From positions 1-64,000 of the forward strand of contig NZ_JBHSGG010000048.1 of NCBI RefSeq assembly GCF_042654365.1: DNA of 64,000 nucleotides, written 5' to 3'. Source of the stretch: Coralloluteibacterium thermophilum. Lineage in GTDB: Bacteria > Pseudomonadota > Gammaproteobacteria > Xanthomonadales > Xanthomonadaceae. The translations under genes were made by a program, and so were the position numbers. The notes beneath the pieces are model-generated. The model was not told where the DNA came from. It did no database searches and saw only the letters and a list, made by a program, of their open reading frames with translations. Positions 1-9,335 of the stretch are shown piece by piece; position 1 is the stretch's first letter, and every line of letters begins with the position of its first letter.

Positions 1-1
1 C

Positions 2-3000
2 GTGCCTGCCGCCGCGCCGGCGGCGGCCGCACCGCAGCCGCCCCAGGGCGATGCCGGCGCCCCGGCGCCGCCGCTGGCGCCTGACGACATCGGCGCCTGG
101 CTCGCCCGCGAGGCCGCGGCCGCGGCGGAGGCCGTGCCCGCGGCGCACGTCCCGGCGCCGCCGGCACAGACCGCCGGGCCCGCGCCCGCGCCCGCGCCGC
201 AGGCTGCGGCGCCCGTCGCCCCGTCTGCACCCGCGCCCGTACCTGCGTCCGTACCGGTCGCAGCGCCGGCCTCGGTTCCGCCTCCGCCGGCACCCGTGCC
301 CGCGCCTGTGGCGCCGCCCGTGGCTCCGGCCGTTCCCGCACCCGCTCCCGTCGCGTCCGTCGCCGTCGACGACGTGCTGGGCTTCGAGCGCGGCAACGAC
401 GACATCGACGACGAGATCCGCGAGGTCTTCCTCGAGGAGTTCCAGGAGGAGATCGAGAACCTCGACCGGCTGCTGCCGGGCTGGCGCGGCAATCTCGAGA
501 ACATGGAGCAGCTCCGCTCCATCCGCCGCGTCTTCCACACCCTGAAGGGCTCCGGTCGCCTGGTCGGCGCCAAGGCCCTGGGCGAGTTCAGCTGGAAGGT
601 CGAGAACATGCTCAACCGCGTGCTCGACGGCTCGCGCCCGCCGAGCGAGGCGGTGCGCGCCCTGGTCGACCGCGCCTTCCACACGCTTCCGCAGCTGCTC
701 GCCGCCCTCCGGGGCGAGCAGATCCAGCTGCCGCAGCTCGGCGAGCTGCAGGACGTCGCCGACCGCCTCGCCGCCGGCGAGGAGGCCGAGCTGCCTGCGC
801 CGCGCGTGGCCAGCGCGCAGCCTGCCGCCCCGGTCGTGCCGGCCGGCGATGCCGTCCCCGCCAGCGCACCGCAGCCCGCGGCCGTCGCGCCGGTGCCGGC
901 CGCGGCCGCTCCCGTGGCGCCGGTGGAGACGCCGGTGTCCGCGCCGGTGCCACCGGAGACCGGCGTCCAGGCGCCGCGCGAGCCCTCGGTCGCCGACGCG
1001 GCCGGAGAGGGCGTCCCGGCGTCGGTCGACGCGGTGCTCTTCGAGATCCTCAAGGCGGAGGTCGCCGGTCACCTCGTCACCGTCCAGCGCTGGCTGGACG
1101 ACGGTGCCGGCATGGCGACCGATCCGCTGCTGCGCGCCGTGCACACCATGAACGGCGCCTTCGCGATGACCGAGGTCCCGCTCATCACCGAGGTGCTCGG
1201 TCCGCTGGAGGGCTACATCAAGCGCCTCCTCGGCAACGGGCTGGCGGCGGACGACGCCGGCGTGGCCCTGGTCCGCGACTGCGTCGCCGCCGTGCGCGCG
1301 ACGGTCGCGGGCCTCGACAGCGCGAGCCCGCACGTGCCGCGCGTCGGCGAGCTGCCGGCCCGCGCCATTGCGCTGCGCGACAGCCTGCCTGTGCCGCCGG
1401 GGCCGTCCATCCAGATCGTTCTGGACGAGGAACTGGACGACGAAGCGCTTCCCTCCGTCGTCGAGCTGGACGTGCCCGACCTGTCCGGCCTGCCCCGCGA
1501 CGCGCAGCCGCAGGCTCCGGCCGCCGTCTCCGACGCACCGCTGGATGAGGCGCCGCACGCCGAGGTGCCGCCGGCCGTGGCGGTCGACCTGCCGGGCGAC
1601 ACGGCACCCGCGCCGCGCGAGGAGGCCGTCCAGGCCACCGCGCCCGTGGAGGTCGCAGTGCGGCCGGACGACGCGCTTCTCCAAGGCTGGGACGACGTCG
1701 CCTGGGACGGCGAGATCGTCGTCAGCGAGTTCGACGTCGAGCCCGAGGACACCCGGACGCCGGCGACGGCAGCCCCCGTATCGGAGGAGCCCGCGCCTGC
1801 CGGCATCGCCGCCGCGGACCCGGCGCCAGCCGACGAGGCGGAGGCCGCTCCCGCGAGTCCGGTCGCGGCCGACGAGGCGCCCACGGGCGGTACCGCCCAT
1901 CACGACGACAGCGCCTTCGCCGGTGCGCCCGACTGGCAGGTCGGCGCCGACGGGCAGGACGCGACGGGACAGGACGCCGACGCGCCCCTGGCCTTCGGCC
2001 CGGAGGATCTTGCCGAGGCCGAGCGCGCCTTCGCCGACGCGGGTTCGCTGGAGACGGCTCCCGTCTCCGAGGAGCCCACCTGGGACTTCGCGGCGTTCGT
2101 CGATGCCGACGCCCTTGCGTCGGTCGAGGCCATCCAGCCGGAAGCGCCGGCGTCCGCCGACGCGAACGCGGATGCGGATGCGCCGCAGGCGGAGCACGCT
2201 GCCGCGCCGGAGGTCCTGGCCCAGGCCGGGCCTGCCTTCGGGGAGACGGAGGGCGTCGATCCCGTCGTCGCGCACGCCACCGGGACGCCGACCGCCGTCG
2301 CAGCGCAGGGCGAGCGCGCGCCCGCGCAGGCGCCGGCTCCTGCGGCGCCCGTCGATCCCGATGCACCGCTGGATCTCGACGGGGTCGACGTCGAACTGCT
2401 CGACATCTTCCTCGAGGAGGCCGCCGACCTGCTCGACCACTCCGACGGCATGCTCGCCACCCTGCGCGAGACGCCCTCCGAGCGGGAGGCCGTCATCGGC
2501 CTGCAGCGCGACCTGCACACGCTCAAGGGCGGCGCGCGCATGGCCGGCCTGCACGCCATCGGCGAGCTGGGCCACAGCATGGAGACCCTGCTCGAGGCCG
2601 TCGCCGAGAACCGGCTCGACCTCGACGGCGCGGGCGTCGGCCTGCTGGAGCGCGCCTTCGACCGCCTGCAGGTGATGGTGGAGCGCACGGGCGCCCGCCG
2701 CGCCGTGGCCTTCCCGCAGCAGCTCATCGCGGAGCTGGAGGCGGCCGCGACCGGCCAGGTGGTCGCACCGGTTCCCGCAGCGCCCGCACAGGCGCCGACG
2801 CCGGACATGGTCGACGCCGCTGCCGTGCCGTCCCTGGCGTCCATCCCGGACGAGCCGGCCGCCGAAGCGCCGGTGCCGCCGCCCGCTGTCCCGGTGGCGT
2901 CGGCGCCGACGGCCGCGGAGCCGGTCGACGCGACCGAGTCCGCGTCCGCCGATGCGCCGGAAGCGCAGCCCGTGGCGCCAGTGGCGGCGGTCGTCGCGAC

Positions 3001-4915
3001 CCGTCTGGCGCCGGGCGAGCTGCCGCCGCTGTCGCCCCCGATCGAGGAGCTCGAACCCGAGGACGACGCCGGCACCGCGCGCGCGCCGCAGGAGCAGGTG
3101 CGCATCCGTGCCGACCTGCTCGACCGCCTGGTCAACTACGCCGGCGAAGTGGCGATCTACCGCGCCCGCCTCGAGCAGCAGCTCGGCGCCTTCCGCGGCA
3201 ACCTGGGCGAGCTCGACCAGACCATCGGCCGCCTGCGCGAGCAGTTGCGCCGGCTGGAGATCGAGACCGAGGCGCAGATCGCCTCGCGCTACCAGCGCGA
3301 GCAGGAGACCGGCGACCCGGCCTTCGATCCGCTGGAGCTCGACCGCTTCTCGACCCAGCAGCAGCTGACCCGCGGCCTCGCCGAGACGGCGGCCGACCTG
3401 GTCAGCCTGCAGGGCGTGCTCGACGAGCACACCCGCCAGTACGAGACCCTGCTGGTGCAGCAGTCCCGGGTCAGCTCGGACCTGCAGGAAGGCCTCATGC
3501 GCACGCGCATGGTGCCGTTCGAGTCGCTGGTCCCGCGCCTGCGCCGCGTGCTGCGGCAGGCGGCGGCGGAGACCGGCAAGCAGGTGCAGCTGCGCGTCGA
3601 CGGCGCGCAGGGCGAGATGGACCGCAACGTCCTCGAGCACATGACCGCGCCGCTCGAGCACATGCTGCGCAACGCCGTCGCCCATGGCATCGAGACGCCG
3701 GACGTGCGCGCCGCCGCGGGCAAGCCCGAGGAGGGCACGGTGCGCGTGGCCGTGGCCCGCGAAGGGTCGGAAGTCGTGCTGACGATCTCCGACGACGGCC
3801 GCGGCATGAACCGCGAGGCCATCCGCACCAAGGCCATCGAGCGCGGCCTGCTCGCGGAGGGTGCCGAGGTCAGCGACGCGGACCTCTACGCCTTCACGCT
3901 CGAGGCCGGCTTCTCGACCGCGGGCGAGGTCAGTCGCCTGGCCGGCCGCGGCGTGGGCATGGACGTGGTCCACAACCAGATCCGCCAGCTGGGCGGCTCG
4001 CTCAGCATCGCCTCCCAGGCCGGACGCGGCGCCGAGTTCAGCGTGCGCCTGCCGTTCACCCTTGCGGTCACGCAGGCGGTGTTCGTGCGCATCGGCGAGA
4101 CCAGCTACGCGGTGCCGATCGCGTCGGTCCGCGGCGTGGGCCGCATCGAGCGCGCGGAACTGGAGAGCCAGCTCGCCGGTGGACGCCCGGTGTACCGCTA
4201 CGCGGACGAGGACTACGCCATCCACGACCTGGGCCAGCTCCTGGGCATGGCCGCGGCACGCGCGCAGGACAGCCTGCAGATGCCGCTCCTGCTGCTGCGC
4301 TCCGGCGACATGCGCGCGGCGATCTGCGTGGACCAGGTGCAGGGCAGCCGCGAGATCGTGGTGAAGCCCGTCGGGCCGCAGGTCAACTCGATCCCGGGCA
4401 TCTTCGGCGCGACCATCATGGGCGACGGCCGCGTGGTGGTGATCCTGGACGTCGCGCCGCTGGTGCGCCGCCAGCTGGGCAGCGGCGGCGCGCAGAGCGC
4501 GGTGCCGCAGCTGCCGGCCTTCGAGCCGCGCCACGTGCCGCTGGTGATGGTGGTCGACGACTCCATCACCATGCGCAAGGTCACCGGCCGCGTGCTGGAG
4601 CGCCACAACCTCGAGGTGCTGACCGCGAAGGACGGCGTGGACGCGATCGAGAAGCTGGCCGAGCGCGTGCCCGACCTGATGCTGCTCGACATCGAGATGC
4701 CGCGCATGGACGGCTACGAGCTCGCCACCCACATGAAGAACGATCCGCGCCTGCGCGAGATCCCCATCGTCATGATCACCTCGCGCACCGGCGACAAGCA
4801 CCGCCAGCGCGCCTTCGAGATCGGCGTGGACCGCTACCTCGGCAAGCCGTACCAGGAGGCGGACCTCATGCATCACGTGTACGAGCTGTTGAGCCTGGAG
4901 GTCGCGCATGGATAA
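2..4915 (+). CDS. chpA: Hybrid CheA-type chemosensory histidine kinase (ChpA/PilL-like), 5'-truncated
   Basis: This is the central kinase of a Pil-Chp system that controls type IV pili and twitching; the N-terminus lies outside the window. In the 1637 visible residues there are three histidine-phosphotransfer domains separated by long Ala/Pro-rich linkers. Their candidate histidines are near residues 179 (HTLKG), 381 (HTMNG, with Lys replaced by Asn) and 839 (HTLKG). Then come the CheA dimerisation and ATPase core, with N-box HMLRNAVAHGIE and G boxes DDGRGM and GRGVGMDVV, a CheW-like domain, and a C-terminal receiver with VDDS, phosphoacceptor LLDIEMP, ITS and GKPY. The stop overlaps the start of the CheB-like gene. 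The number of Hpt domains in the full protein is unknown because of the truncation. Confidence 0.93.
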   Translation: MPAAAPAAAAPQPPQGDAGAPAPPLAPDDIGAWLAREAAAAAEAVPAAHVPAPPAQTAGPAPAPAPQAAAPVAPSAPAPVPASVPVAAPASVPPPPAPVPAPVAPPVAPAVPAPAPVASVAVDDVLGFERGNDDIDDEIREVFLEEFQEEIENLDRLLPGWRGNLENMEQLRSIRRVFHTLKGSGRLVGAKALGEFSWKVENMLNRVLDGSRPPSEAVRALVDRAFHTLPQLLAALRGEQIQLPQLGELQDVADRLAAGEEAELPAPRVASAQPAAPVVPAGDAVPASAPQPAAVAPVPAAAAPVAPVETPVSAPVPPETGVQAPREPSVADAAGEGVPASVDAVLFEILKAEVAGHLVTVQRWLDDGAGMATDPLLRAVHTMNGAFAMTEVPLITEVLGPLEGYIKRLLGNGLAADDAGVALVRDCVAAVRATVAGLDSASPHVPRVGELPARAIALRDSLPVPPGPSIQIVLDEELDDEALPSVVELDVPDLSGLPRDAQPQAPAAVSDAPLDEAPHAEVPPAVAVDLPGDTAPAPREEAVQATAPVEVAVRPDDALLQGWDDVAWDGEIVVSEFDVEPEDTRTPATAAPVSEEPAPAGIAAADPAPADEAEAAPASPVAADEAPTGGTAHHDDSAFAGAPDWQVGADGQDATGQDADAPLAFGPEDLAEAERAFADAGSLETAPVSEEPTWDFAAFVDADALASVEAIQPEAPASADANADADAPQAEHAAAPEVLAQAGPAFGETEGVDPVVAHATGTPTAVAAQGERAPAQAPAPAAPVDPDAPLDLDGVDVELLDIFLEEAADLLDHSDGMLATLRETPSEREAVIGLQRDLHTLKGGARMAGLHAIGELGHSMETLLEAVAENRLDLDGAGVGLLERAFDRLQVMVERTGARRAVAFPQQLIAELEAAATGQVVAPVPAAPAQAPTPDMVDAAAVPSLASIPDEPAAEAPVPPPAVPVASAPTAAEPVDATESASADAPEAQPVAPVAAVVATRLAPGELPPLSPPIEELEPEDDAGTARAPQEQVRIRADLLDRLVNYAGEVAIYRARLEQQLGAFRGNLGELDQTIGRLREQLRRLEIETEAQIASRYQREQETGDPAFDPLELDRFSTQQQLTRGLAETAADLVSLQGVLDEHTRQYETLLVQQSRVSSDLQEGLMRTRMVPFESLVPRLRRVLRQAAAETGKQVQLRVDGAQGEMDRNVLEHMTAPLEHMLRNAVAHGIETPDVRAAAGKPEEGTVRVAVAREGSEVVLTISDDGRGMNREAIRTKAIERGLLAEGAEVSDADLYAFTLEAGFSTAGEVSRLAGRGVGMDVVHNQIRQLGGSLSIASQAGRGAEFSVRLPFTLAVTQAVFVRIGETSYAVPIASVRGVGRIERAELESQLAGGRPVYRYADEDYAIHDLGQLLGMAAARAQDSLQMPLLLLRSGDMRAAICVDQVQGSREIVVKPVGPQVNSIPGIFGATIMGDGRVVVILDVAPLVRRQLGSGGAQSAVPQLPAFEPRHVPLVMVVDDSITMRKVTGRVLERHNLEVLTAKDGVDAIEKLAERVPDLMLLDIEMPRMDGYELATHMKNDPRLREIPIVMITSRTGDKHRQRAFEIGVDRYLGKPYQEADLMHHVYELLSLEVAHG

Positions 4916-6596
4916 GGCGCTGCCGCGGGTCGTCCTGCTGGGACGGCCGGGCCAGGCGCGCGACCAGCTGCGCCTCGCCCTCGTCGAGAACGGCGTCGAG
5001 CCGGTGGCGGAGGGCGACCCGAACGACCTCGATCCCGCAGGCGTGGCCGCGCTGCGCCCGCAGGTCCTGCTGATCGGCCTGGAGCCGGCGATCGAGGACG
5101 CGCTGGACCGCTTCGAGGCGCTCGTGGACGACCCGGCCATCGAGGTGGTGTTCGACGACGTCGAGGTCACCGGCGGCCTGTCCGGCTGGGAGCGCGCGCG
5201 CTGGGTCAGGCACCTGCTGGCCAAGCTCGGCGGACACGACGACGTGCTGCCGCCGCCGCCCGAGGGCGCCGAACCGCTCCCGAACTTCGACGCCTACGCC
5301 GAGCGCATCCCGGTCGCCGGACTGGGCGTCGATGCGTCCGCGCCATCCGCGCCCGAACCGGCACCGGCGCCGGCACCAGCACCAGAGCCGCAGCGTCCGG
5401 CACCGTCGCCCGCTCCGCAGGCCGTTCCGCAGCCCATCCCGCCGCCCGCGGCGGCCGCCGTGGAGGCGCCGGGCCCGGCGGGGCTGGTGCTGGAGGACGA
5501 AGGGGCCGGGCTCGAGGCGCTGAGCCTGGACGGGCTCGACCCGGCGGATCTCGCCGCCCTGGCGGAGATGGACGCCGCGGCCGCCGGCGGCGATGCGGGC
5601 GGCGACGACGCCGGTGTCGTCGAATACGCCTTCACCAGCCTCGATCTCGAGGACGATCCGGCGCGCCTGGACGCCGCCGGGACGGGCGAGGGCATCGACC
5701 TGATGCTGGCCGACTTCGGCGAGGACGAGGTGGTGATCGCCGCCGACCCCGACGAGCACGGGACCGCCGGCTTCGCGTCCGCCGCGCCGGAGACCGCGCG
5801 CGAGGTGCCGATGCTGGACGGGATCGAGTCCGTCCCCTCCGCGCCCGCCCGCGCCGCGGCCGACGACCGCTTCGACTTCAGCCGGCTCGAACTCGCGCCG
5901 CTGGACGAGGAGGCCGCGCCGGTCGAGCCGCGCGCGGAGGCCGCGCCGCGCGACCTCGATACCTACATCCTGTCCGACCTGAGCCTCGTCCCCACCGACG
6001 AGCCGGAGGCGGATGCCGCGGCGGAGACCGCCGTCGTGGCGCCCGCGACGGCCGACGGTGCGGTGCATGGCGCAGGCTGCATCGTCCTCGTCGCGGGTCT
6101 CGGTGGGCCGGACGCCGCGCGCCAGTTCCTGGCGGCCCTGCCGGAGCGCCTCGCCGTGCCGGTGCTGCTGGCCCAGCATCTCGATGCGGGCCGGCACGAC
6201 CGCCTGGTCACCCAGCTCGCGAAGGCCAGCCGGCTTCCGGTCTACCTGGTGCAGCCGGGGCAGGCGGCGCTGGCGGGCCAGGTGGGCGTGCTCGGCGACG
6301 GCCTCGCGGTCGGCGTCGATGGCGACCGCGTCGTGTTCCGCCCGGGCGTCTCCGACATCGGTGCCCTCGCCGGGCTGCCGGGCAGCGTCTGCGTCCTGCT
6401 GTCCGGCGCGGATCCCGCCGCGGTGGCGCCGGCGCTCGCGGCCGCCGCCCGGGGCGGCCTCGCCCTGGCCCAGGACCCCTCGACCTGCTTCGACGCGAGC
6501 GCGGCCGAGGCCCTGGTGGCAGGCGGTGCGACGGTCGGCGCCCCGGCGGAGCTTGCCGCCCGCGCCGTCGCACACCTCCACGGCGCCGGTGCATGA
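4908..6596 (+). CDS. Degenerate CheB-like protein of the Pil-Chp cluster (ChpB position)
   Basis: The protein has 562 residues and starts at ATG 4908, 7 nt after GGAG and overlapping the kinase stop. The N-terminal ~110 residues look like a receiver domain without the acidic pocket: the start reads VVLLGRPG and the phosphoacceptor strand reads VLLIGLEP. A long acidic Ala/Pro-rich linker follows. Residues ~390-562 match the CheB methylesterase fold. The nucleophile motif GASTGG is replaced by VAGLGG (Gly397 at the Ser position). His424 (AQH) is kept. The Asp-containing GMGxDG motif is replaced by GADPAAV. It is therefore probably not an active, phosphorylation-controlled methylesterase; a binding or scaffold role is inference. 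Its place between the kinase and a CheW-like gene supports a chemosensory role. Confidence 0.8.
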   Translation: MDKALPRVVLLGRPGQARDQLRLALVENGVEPVAEGDPNDLDPAGVAALRPQVLLIGLEPAIEDALDRFEALVDDPAIEVVFDDVEVTGGLSGWERARWVRHLLAKLGGHDDVLPPPPEGAEPLPNFDAYAERIPVAGLGVDASAPSAPEPAPAPAPAPEPQRPAPSPAPQAVPQPIPPPAAAAVEAPGPAGLVLEDEGAGLEALSLDGLDPADLAALAEMDAAAAGGDAGGDDAGVVEYAFTSLDLEDDPARLDAAGTGEGIDLMLADFGEDEVVIAADPDEHGTAGFASAAPETAREVPMLDGIESVPSAPARAAADDRFDFSRLELAPLDEEAAPVEPRAEAAPRDLDTYILSDLSLVPTDEPEADAAAETAVVAPATADGAVHGAGCIVLVAGLGGPDAARQFLAALPERLAVPVLLAQHLDAGRHDRLVTQLAKASRLPVYLVQPGQAALAGQVGVLGDGLAVGVDGDRVVFRPGVSDIGALAGLPGSVCVLLSGADPAAVAPALAAAARGGLALAQDPSTCFDASAAEALVAGGATVGAPAELAARAVAHLHGAGA

Positions 6597-6630
6597 TCGC
6601 GCACCACGTCCCTTCTTCCCGGAGCCGAGC

Positions 6631-7110
6631 ATGAGCACATCCCAGCGCGACATCCGCGGCGTGCTGATCGCGGTCGACGGCGGGCGTCTGCTGCTGCCGA
6701 ACGCGTCCGTGGCCGAAGTCATCACCTATTCGGCGCCGGAGCCGGTGCCGGGCGCGCCCGACTGGCTGCTCGGGAGGACGCCGTGGCGCGGCTGGCGCCT
6801 GCCGCTGGTGTCGTTCCCGCGCCTCGCCGGCTGGCACATGCGCGACGACGAGGGCGGCACCAAGGTCGCCATCCTCAAGCTGCTCGGGGGCAGTCCGCGT
6901 CTGCCCTACGTCGCCGTGCTGGCGCAGGGCTTCCCGCGCCTGGTCACGGTGTCGCCGCACACCCTCATCACCCTCGACGAGGATTCCGGGCGTTCCGCGC
7001 GCGGCGAGCACGCGCGCGTGCTGCTCAACGAGGAGTCGGCGGTGGTCCCCGATCTCGAGGCCATCGAGCGCCTGCTCGAGGAGGCCCTCGGGCACGGCGC
7101 CCCCGCCTGA
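6631..7110 (+). CDS. CheW-like adaptor of the Pil-Chp cluster (ChpC-like)
   Basis: The 159-residue protein is a single CheW-type domain (LIAVDGGRLLLPNASVAEVI near the N-terminus). It would couple receptors to the kinase or compete for it in the cytoplasm. Start ATG 6631 is preceded by GGAG about 8 nt upstream and 34 bp after the CheB-like gene. It is more divergent from classical CheW than PilI usually is, which fits the accessory ChpC of Pseudomonas; that name is inference from position and domain. It is the last gene of the plus-strand chemosensory run, and the next gene, rsmE, converges on it. Confidence 0.78.
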   Translation: MSTSQRDIRGVLIAVDGGRLLLPNASVAEVITYSAPEPVPGAPDWLLGRTPWRGWRLPLVSFPRLAGWHMRDDEGGTKVAILKLLGGSPRLPYVAVLAQGFPRLVTVSPHTLITLDEDSGRSARGEHARVLLNEESAVVPDLEAIERLLEEALGHGAPA

Positions 7111-7167
7111 CGGCGCGCCGGCCGCGGTGCCTGCCGCGGAACGTCGACGCCCGCCGGGCGCGGACCG

Positions 7168-7899
7168 TCAGCCGAGGTCGCCGCGCAGTGCCTGCAGCGC
7201 GGCGATGGCCGCCAGGCCGGCGGTTTCCGTGCGGAGGATGCGGGGCCCCATGCGCAGGCCGGCGAATCCGGCCGCGCCCAGGGTCGCGAGATCGCGTTCG
7301 GAGAAGCCCCCCTCGGGGCCGATGGCCAGCACCACGTCGGTCGGCGTCGCATCCAGCGCAGCCAGCGAGGTCGCGCCGTCGGGGTCCAGCGCCAGGCGCA
7401 GCCCCGCCGGCGCGTCGGCGGCGAAGGCGGCCAGCGGCCGGGGCTCGGCCAGGTGCGGAAGCCGGGCGCGCCCGCTCTGCTCGCAGGCCGAGGCGATCAC
7501 CCCGCGCCAGTGCGCCATCCGCTTGTCCAGGCGCTCGGCGCCGAGCTTCACCTCGGTGCGCTCGCTCACGACCGGCACGACCGCCGCCACGCCGAGCTCG
7601 GTCGCCTTCTGCAGGATCAGGTCCATCTTCTCGCCGCGCGCCAGCGCCTGCGCGAGGACGATGCGCAGGGGCGACTCGGGCGCGGCCGGCGCGACCGCGA
7701 TCACCTCGACGCCCGCGCCGCGGCGCTCGGCGTCCACCAGCCGCGCGGTGTAGTCCTGCCCGTCGCCGTTGAACAGCACGCAGGGCTGGCCGGGCTGCAG
7801 GCGGAGCACGCGCAGCAGGTGCGCGCTGGTGTCGGCGTCCAGCCGGACCTGCGCGCCCACCGCGAGCGGGACGTCCACGTGGCTGCGGGTCAGGCGCAT
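7168..7899 (-). CDS. rsmE: 16S rRNA m3U1498 methyltransferase RsmE
   Basis: RsmE methylates N3 of U1498 in 16S rRNA using S-adenosylmethionine. The 243-residue length is typical of the family. The C-terminal SPOUT knot carries the hallmark AIGPEGGFSERDL, followed by a family-like LGPRILRTETAG-type segment (here MGPRILRTETAG). The N-terminal ~75 residues form the PUA-like barrel (SAHLLRVLRLQPGQPCVLFNGDG). It lies downstream of bioA on the same strand, separated by 34 bp, so the two may be co-transcribed. Confidence 0.95.
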   Translation of the reverse strand: MRLTRSHVDVPLAVGAQVRLDADTSAHLLRVLRLQPGQPCVLFNGDGQDYTARLVDAERRGAGVEVIAVAPAAPESPLRIVLAQALARGEKMDLILQKATELGVAAVVPVVSERTEVKLGAERLDKRMAHWRGVIASACEQSGRARLPHLAEPRPLAAFAADAPAGLRLALDPDGATSLAALDATPTDVVLAIGPEGGFSERDLATLGAAGFAGLRMGPRILRTETAGLAAIAALQALRGDLG

Positions 7900-7933
7900 G
7901 CGGGCCGCCCGGTGCAGGGAAGGGAGCGCCGGC

Positions 7934-9328
7934 TCATCGCGTCGCCACCTCCACGACCTCGTGCGTGACCTGCGCGAGCGTGTCCAGCGTGGGGGCGTCG
8001 ATGCAGTAGGGCGGCATCCAGTACAGGGTGTCGCCCAGCGGCCGCAGCACCACGCCGCGGTCGATGGCCGCGCGGTAGGCGCGCAGGCCGGTGCGGCGGG
8101 CGGAGTCGAACGGCGTGCCGTCCGCGGCGTCGGCCACGAGATCGAATGCGAGGATCATGCCGGTCTGCCGCAGGCCGGCGACGTGCGGATGCGCGGCGAG
8201 GTCCGCGGCCAGCGTCGCCATGCGCGCGGCGGTGGCGCGGTTGCGGGCGACGACGTCGTCCTCCGCGAAGATGCCCAGGGTCGCCAGCGCCGCGGCGCAG
8301 GCCAGCGGGTTGCCGGTGTAGCTGTGCGAGTGCAGGAAGGCGCGCTCGCGGCTGTCGTCGAGGAAGGCCTCGTAGACGTGGGCGGTGGTGAGCACCGCCG
8401 CCAGCGGCAGGAAGCCGCCGGTGATGCCCTTGGAGACGCACAGGAAGTCCGGCTGGATGCCGGCCTGCTCGCAGGCGAAGAAGGTGCCCGTGCGGCCGAA
8501 GCCGGTGGCGATTTCGTCGGCGATGAGGTGCACCCCGTGCGCGTCGCACAGTGCCCGTGCCCGGGCGAGGTAGGTGGGGTGGTACATGCGCATGCCGCCG
8601 GCGCACTGCACCAGCGGCTCGAGGATGAGTGCGCTCACGCTGTCGCCGTGCTCGGCCAGCAGCGCCGCCAGTGCGTCGGCCGCGCGCAGGGCGCAGGCCT
8701 CGGCGGATTCCCCCGGCAGGGCCAGGCCGGCGTCGGGCGAGGGGGCGAACAGCGGTTCCATCAGCAGCGGCGCGTACACGCGGCGGTACAGCGGCAGGTC
8801 GCCCACCGAGAGCGCACCGAGGGTCTCGCCGTGGTAGCCGCCGCCCAGCGCGACGAAGCGCGTGCGCCGCGCGTCGCCGCGGTTGCTGTGGGCGTGGAAG
8901 CTCATCTTGAGCGCCACTTCGACCGCGGCCGAGCCGTTGTCGGCGTAGAACACGCGCGCCAGCGGCGCGCGGCCGTCCTCGCGCGGCGCGCGCGCGAGCA
9001 GGCCCTCGGCCAGCTCGACGGCCGGCGCGTGCGCGAAGCCCGCCATGATGACGTGCTCCAGCGTCGTCGCCTGGCGCGCGATGGCCGCGGCGATGCGCGG
9101 CTCGGCATGGCCGAACAGGTTGGTCCACCACGAGCTGACCGCGTCGAGATAGCGGCGGCCGTCCATGCCGACGAGCCAGGGGCCCTCGCCGCGGGCGATC
9201 GGCACCAGCGGCAGGGTGTCGGGGTGCTCGCGCATCTGCGTGCAGGGGTGCCAGACGGCGGCGAGGTCGCGGGCGCGCCAGGCCTGGGCCTCTGCTAGCA
9301 TCGCGGCGTTTTCCGGGGACGAAGACAT
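7934..9328 (-). CDS. bioA: Adenosylmethionine-8-amino-7-oxononanoate aminotransferase BioA
   Basis: BioA makes 7,8-diaminopelargonate in biotin synthesis, using SAM as the amino donor. It is a class III PLP aminotransferase with the PLP-lysine motif CVSKGITGGF and the N-terminal substrate motifs WHPCTQM and SSWWTNLFGH. With start ATG 9328 it has 464 residues. ATG 9301 (MLAEAQAW), with GGAA 9 nt upstream, is an equally good start and is closer to the usual N-terminus. The 5' end is back to back with gspG, so their promoters must overlap coding sequence. No other bio genes are in the window. Confidence 0.94.
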   Translation of the reverse strand: MSSSPENAAMLAEAQAWRARDLAAVWHPCTQMREHPDTLPLVPIARGEGPWLVGMDGRRYLDAVSSWWTNLFGHAEPRIAAAIARQATTLEHVIMAGFAHAPAVELAEGLLARAPREDGRAPLARVFYADNGSAAVEVALKMSFHAHSNRGDARRTRFVALGGGYHGETLGALSVGDLPLYRRVYAPLLMEPLFAPSPDAGLALPGESAEACALRAADALAALLAEHGDSVSALILEPLVQCAGGMRMYHPTYLARARALCDAHGVHLIADEIATGFGRTGTFFACEQAGIQPDFLCVSKGITGGFLPLAAVLTTAHVYEAFLDDSRERAFLHSHSYTGNPLACAAALATLGIFAEDDVVARNRATAARMATLAADLAAHPHVAGLRQTGMILAFDLVADAADGTPFDSARRTGLRAYRAAIDRGVVLRPLGDTLYWMPPYCIDAPTLDTLAQVTHEVVEVATR

Positions 9329-9335
9329 CCGCGAA

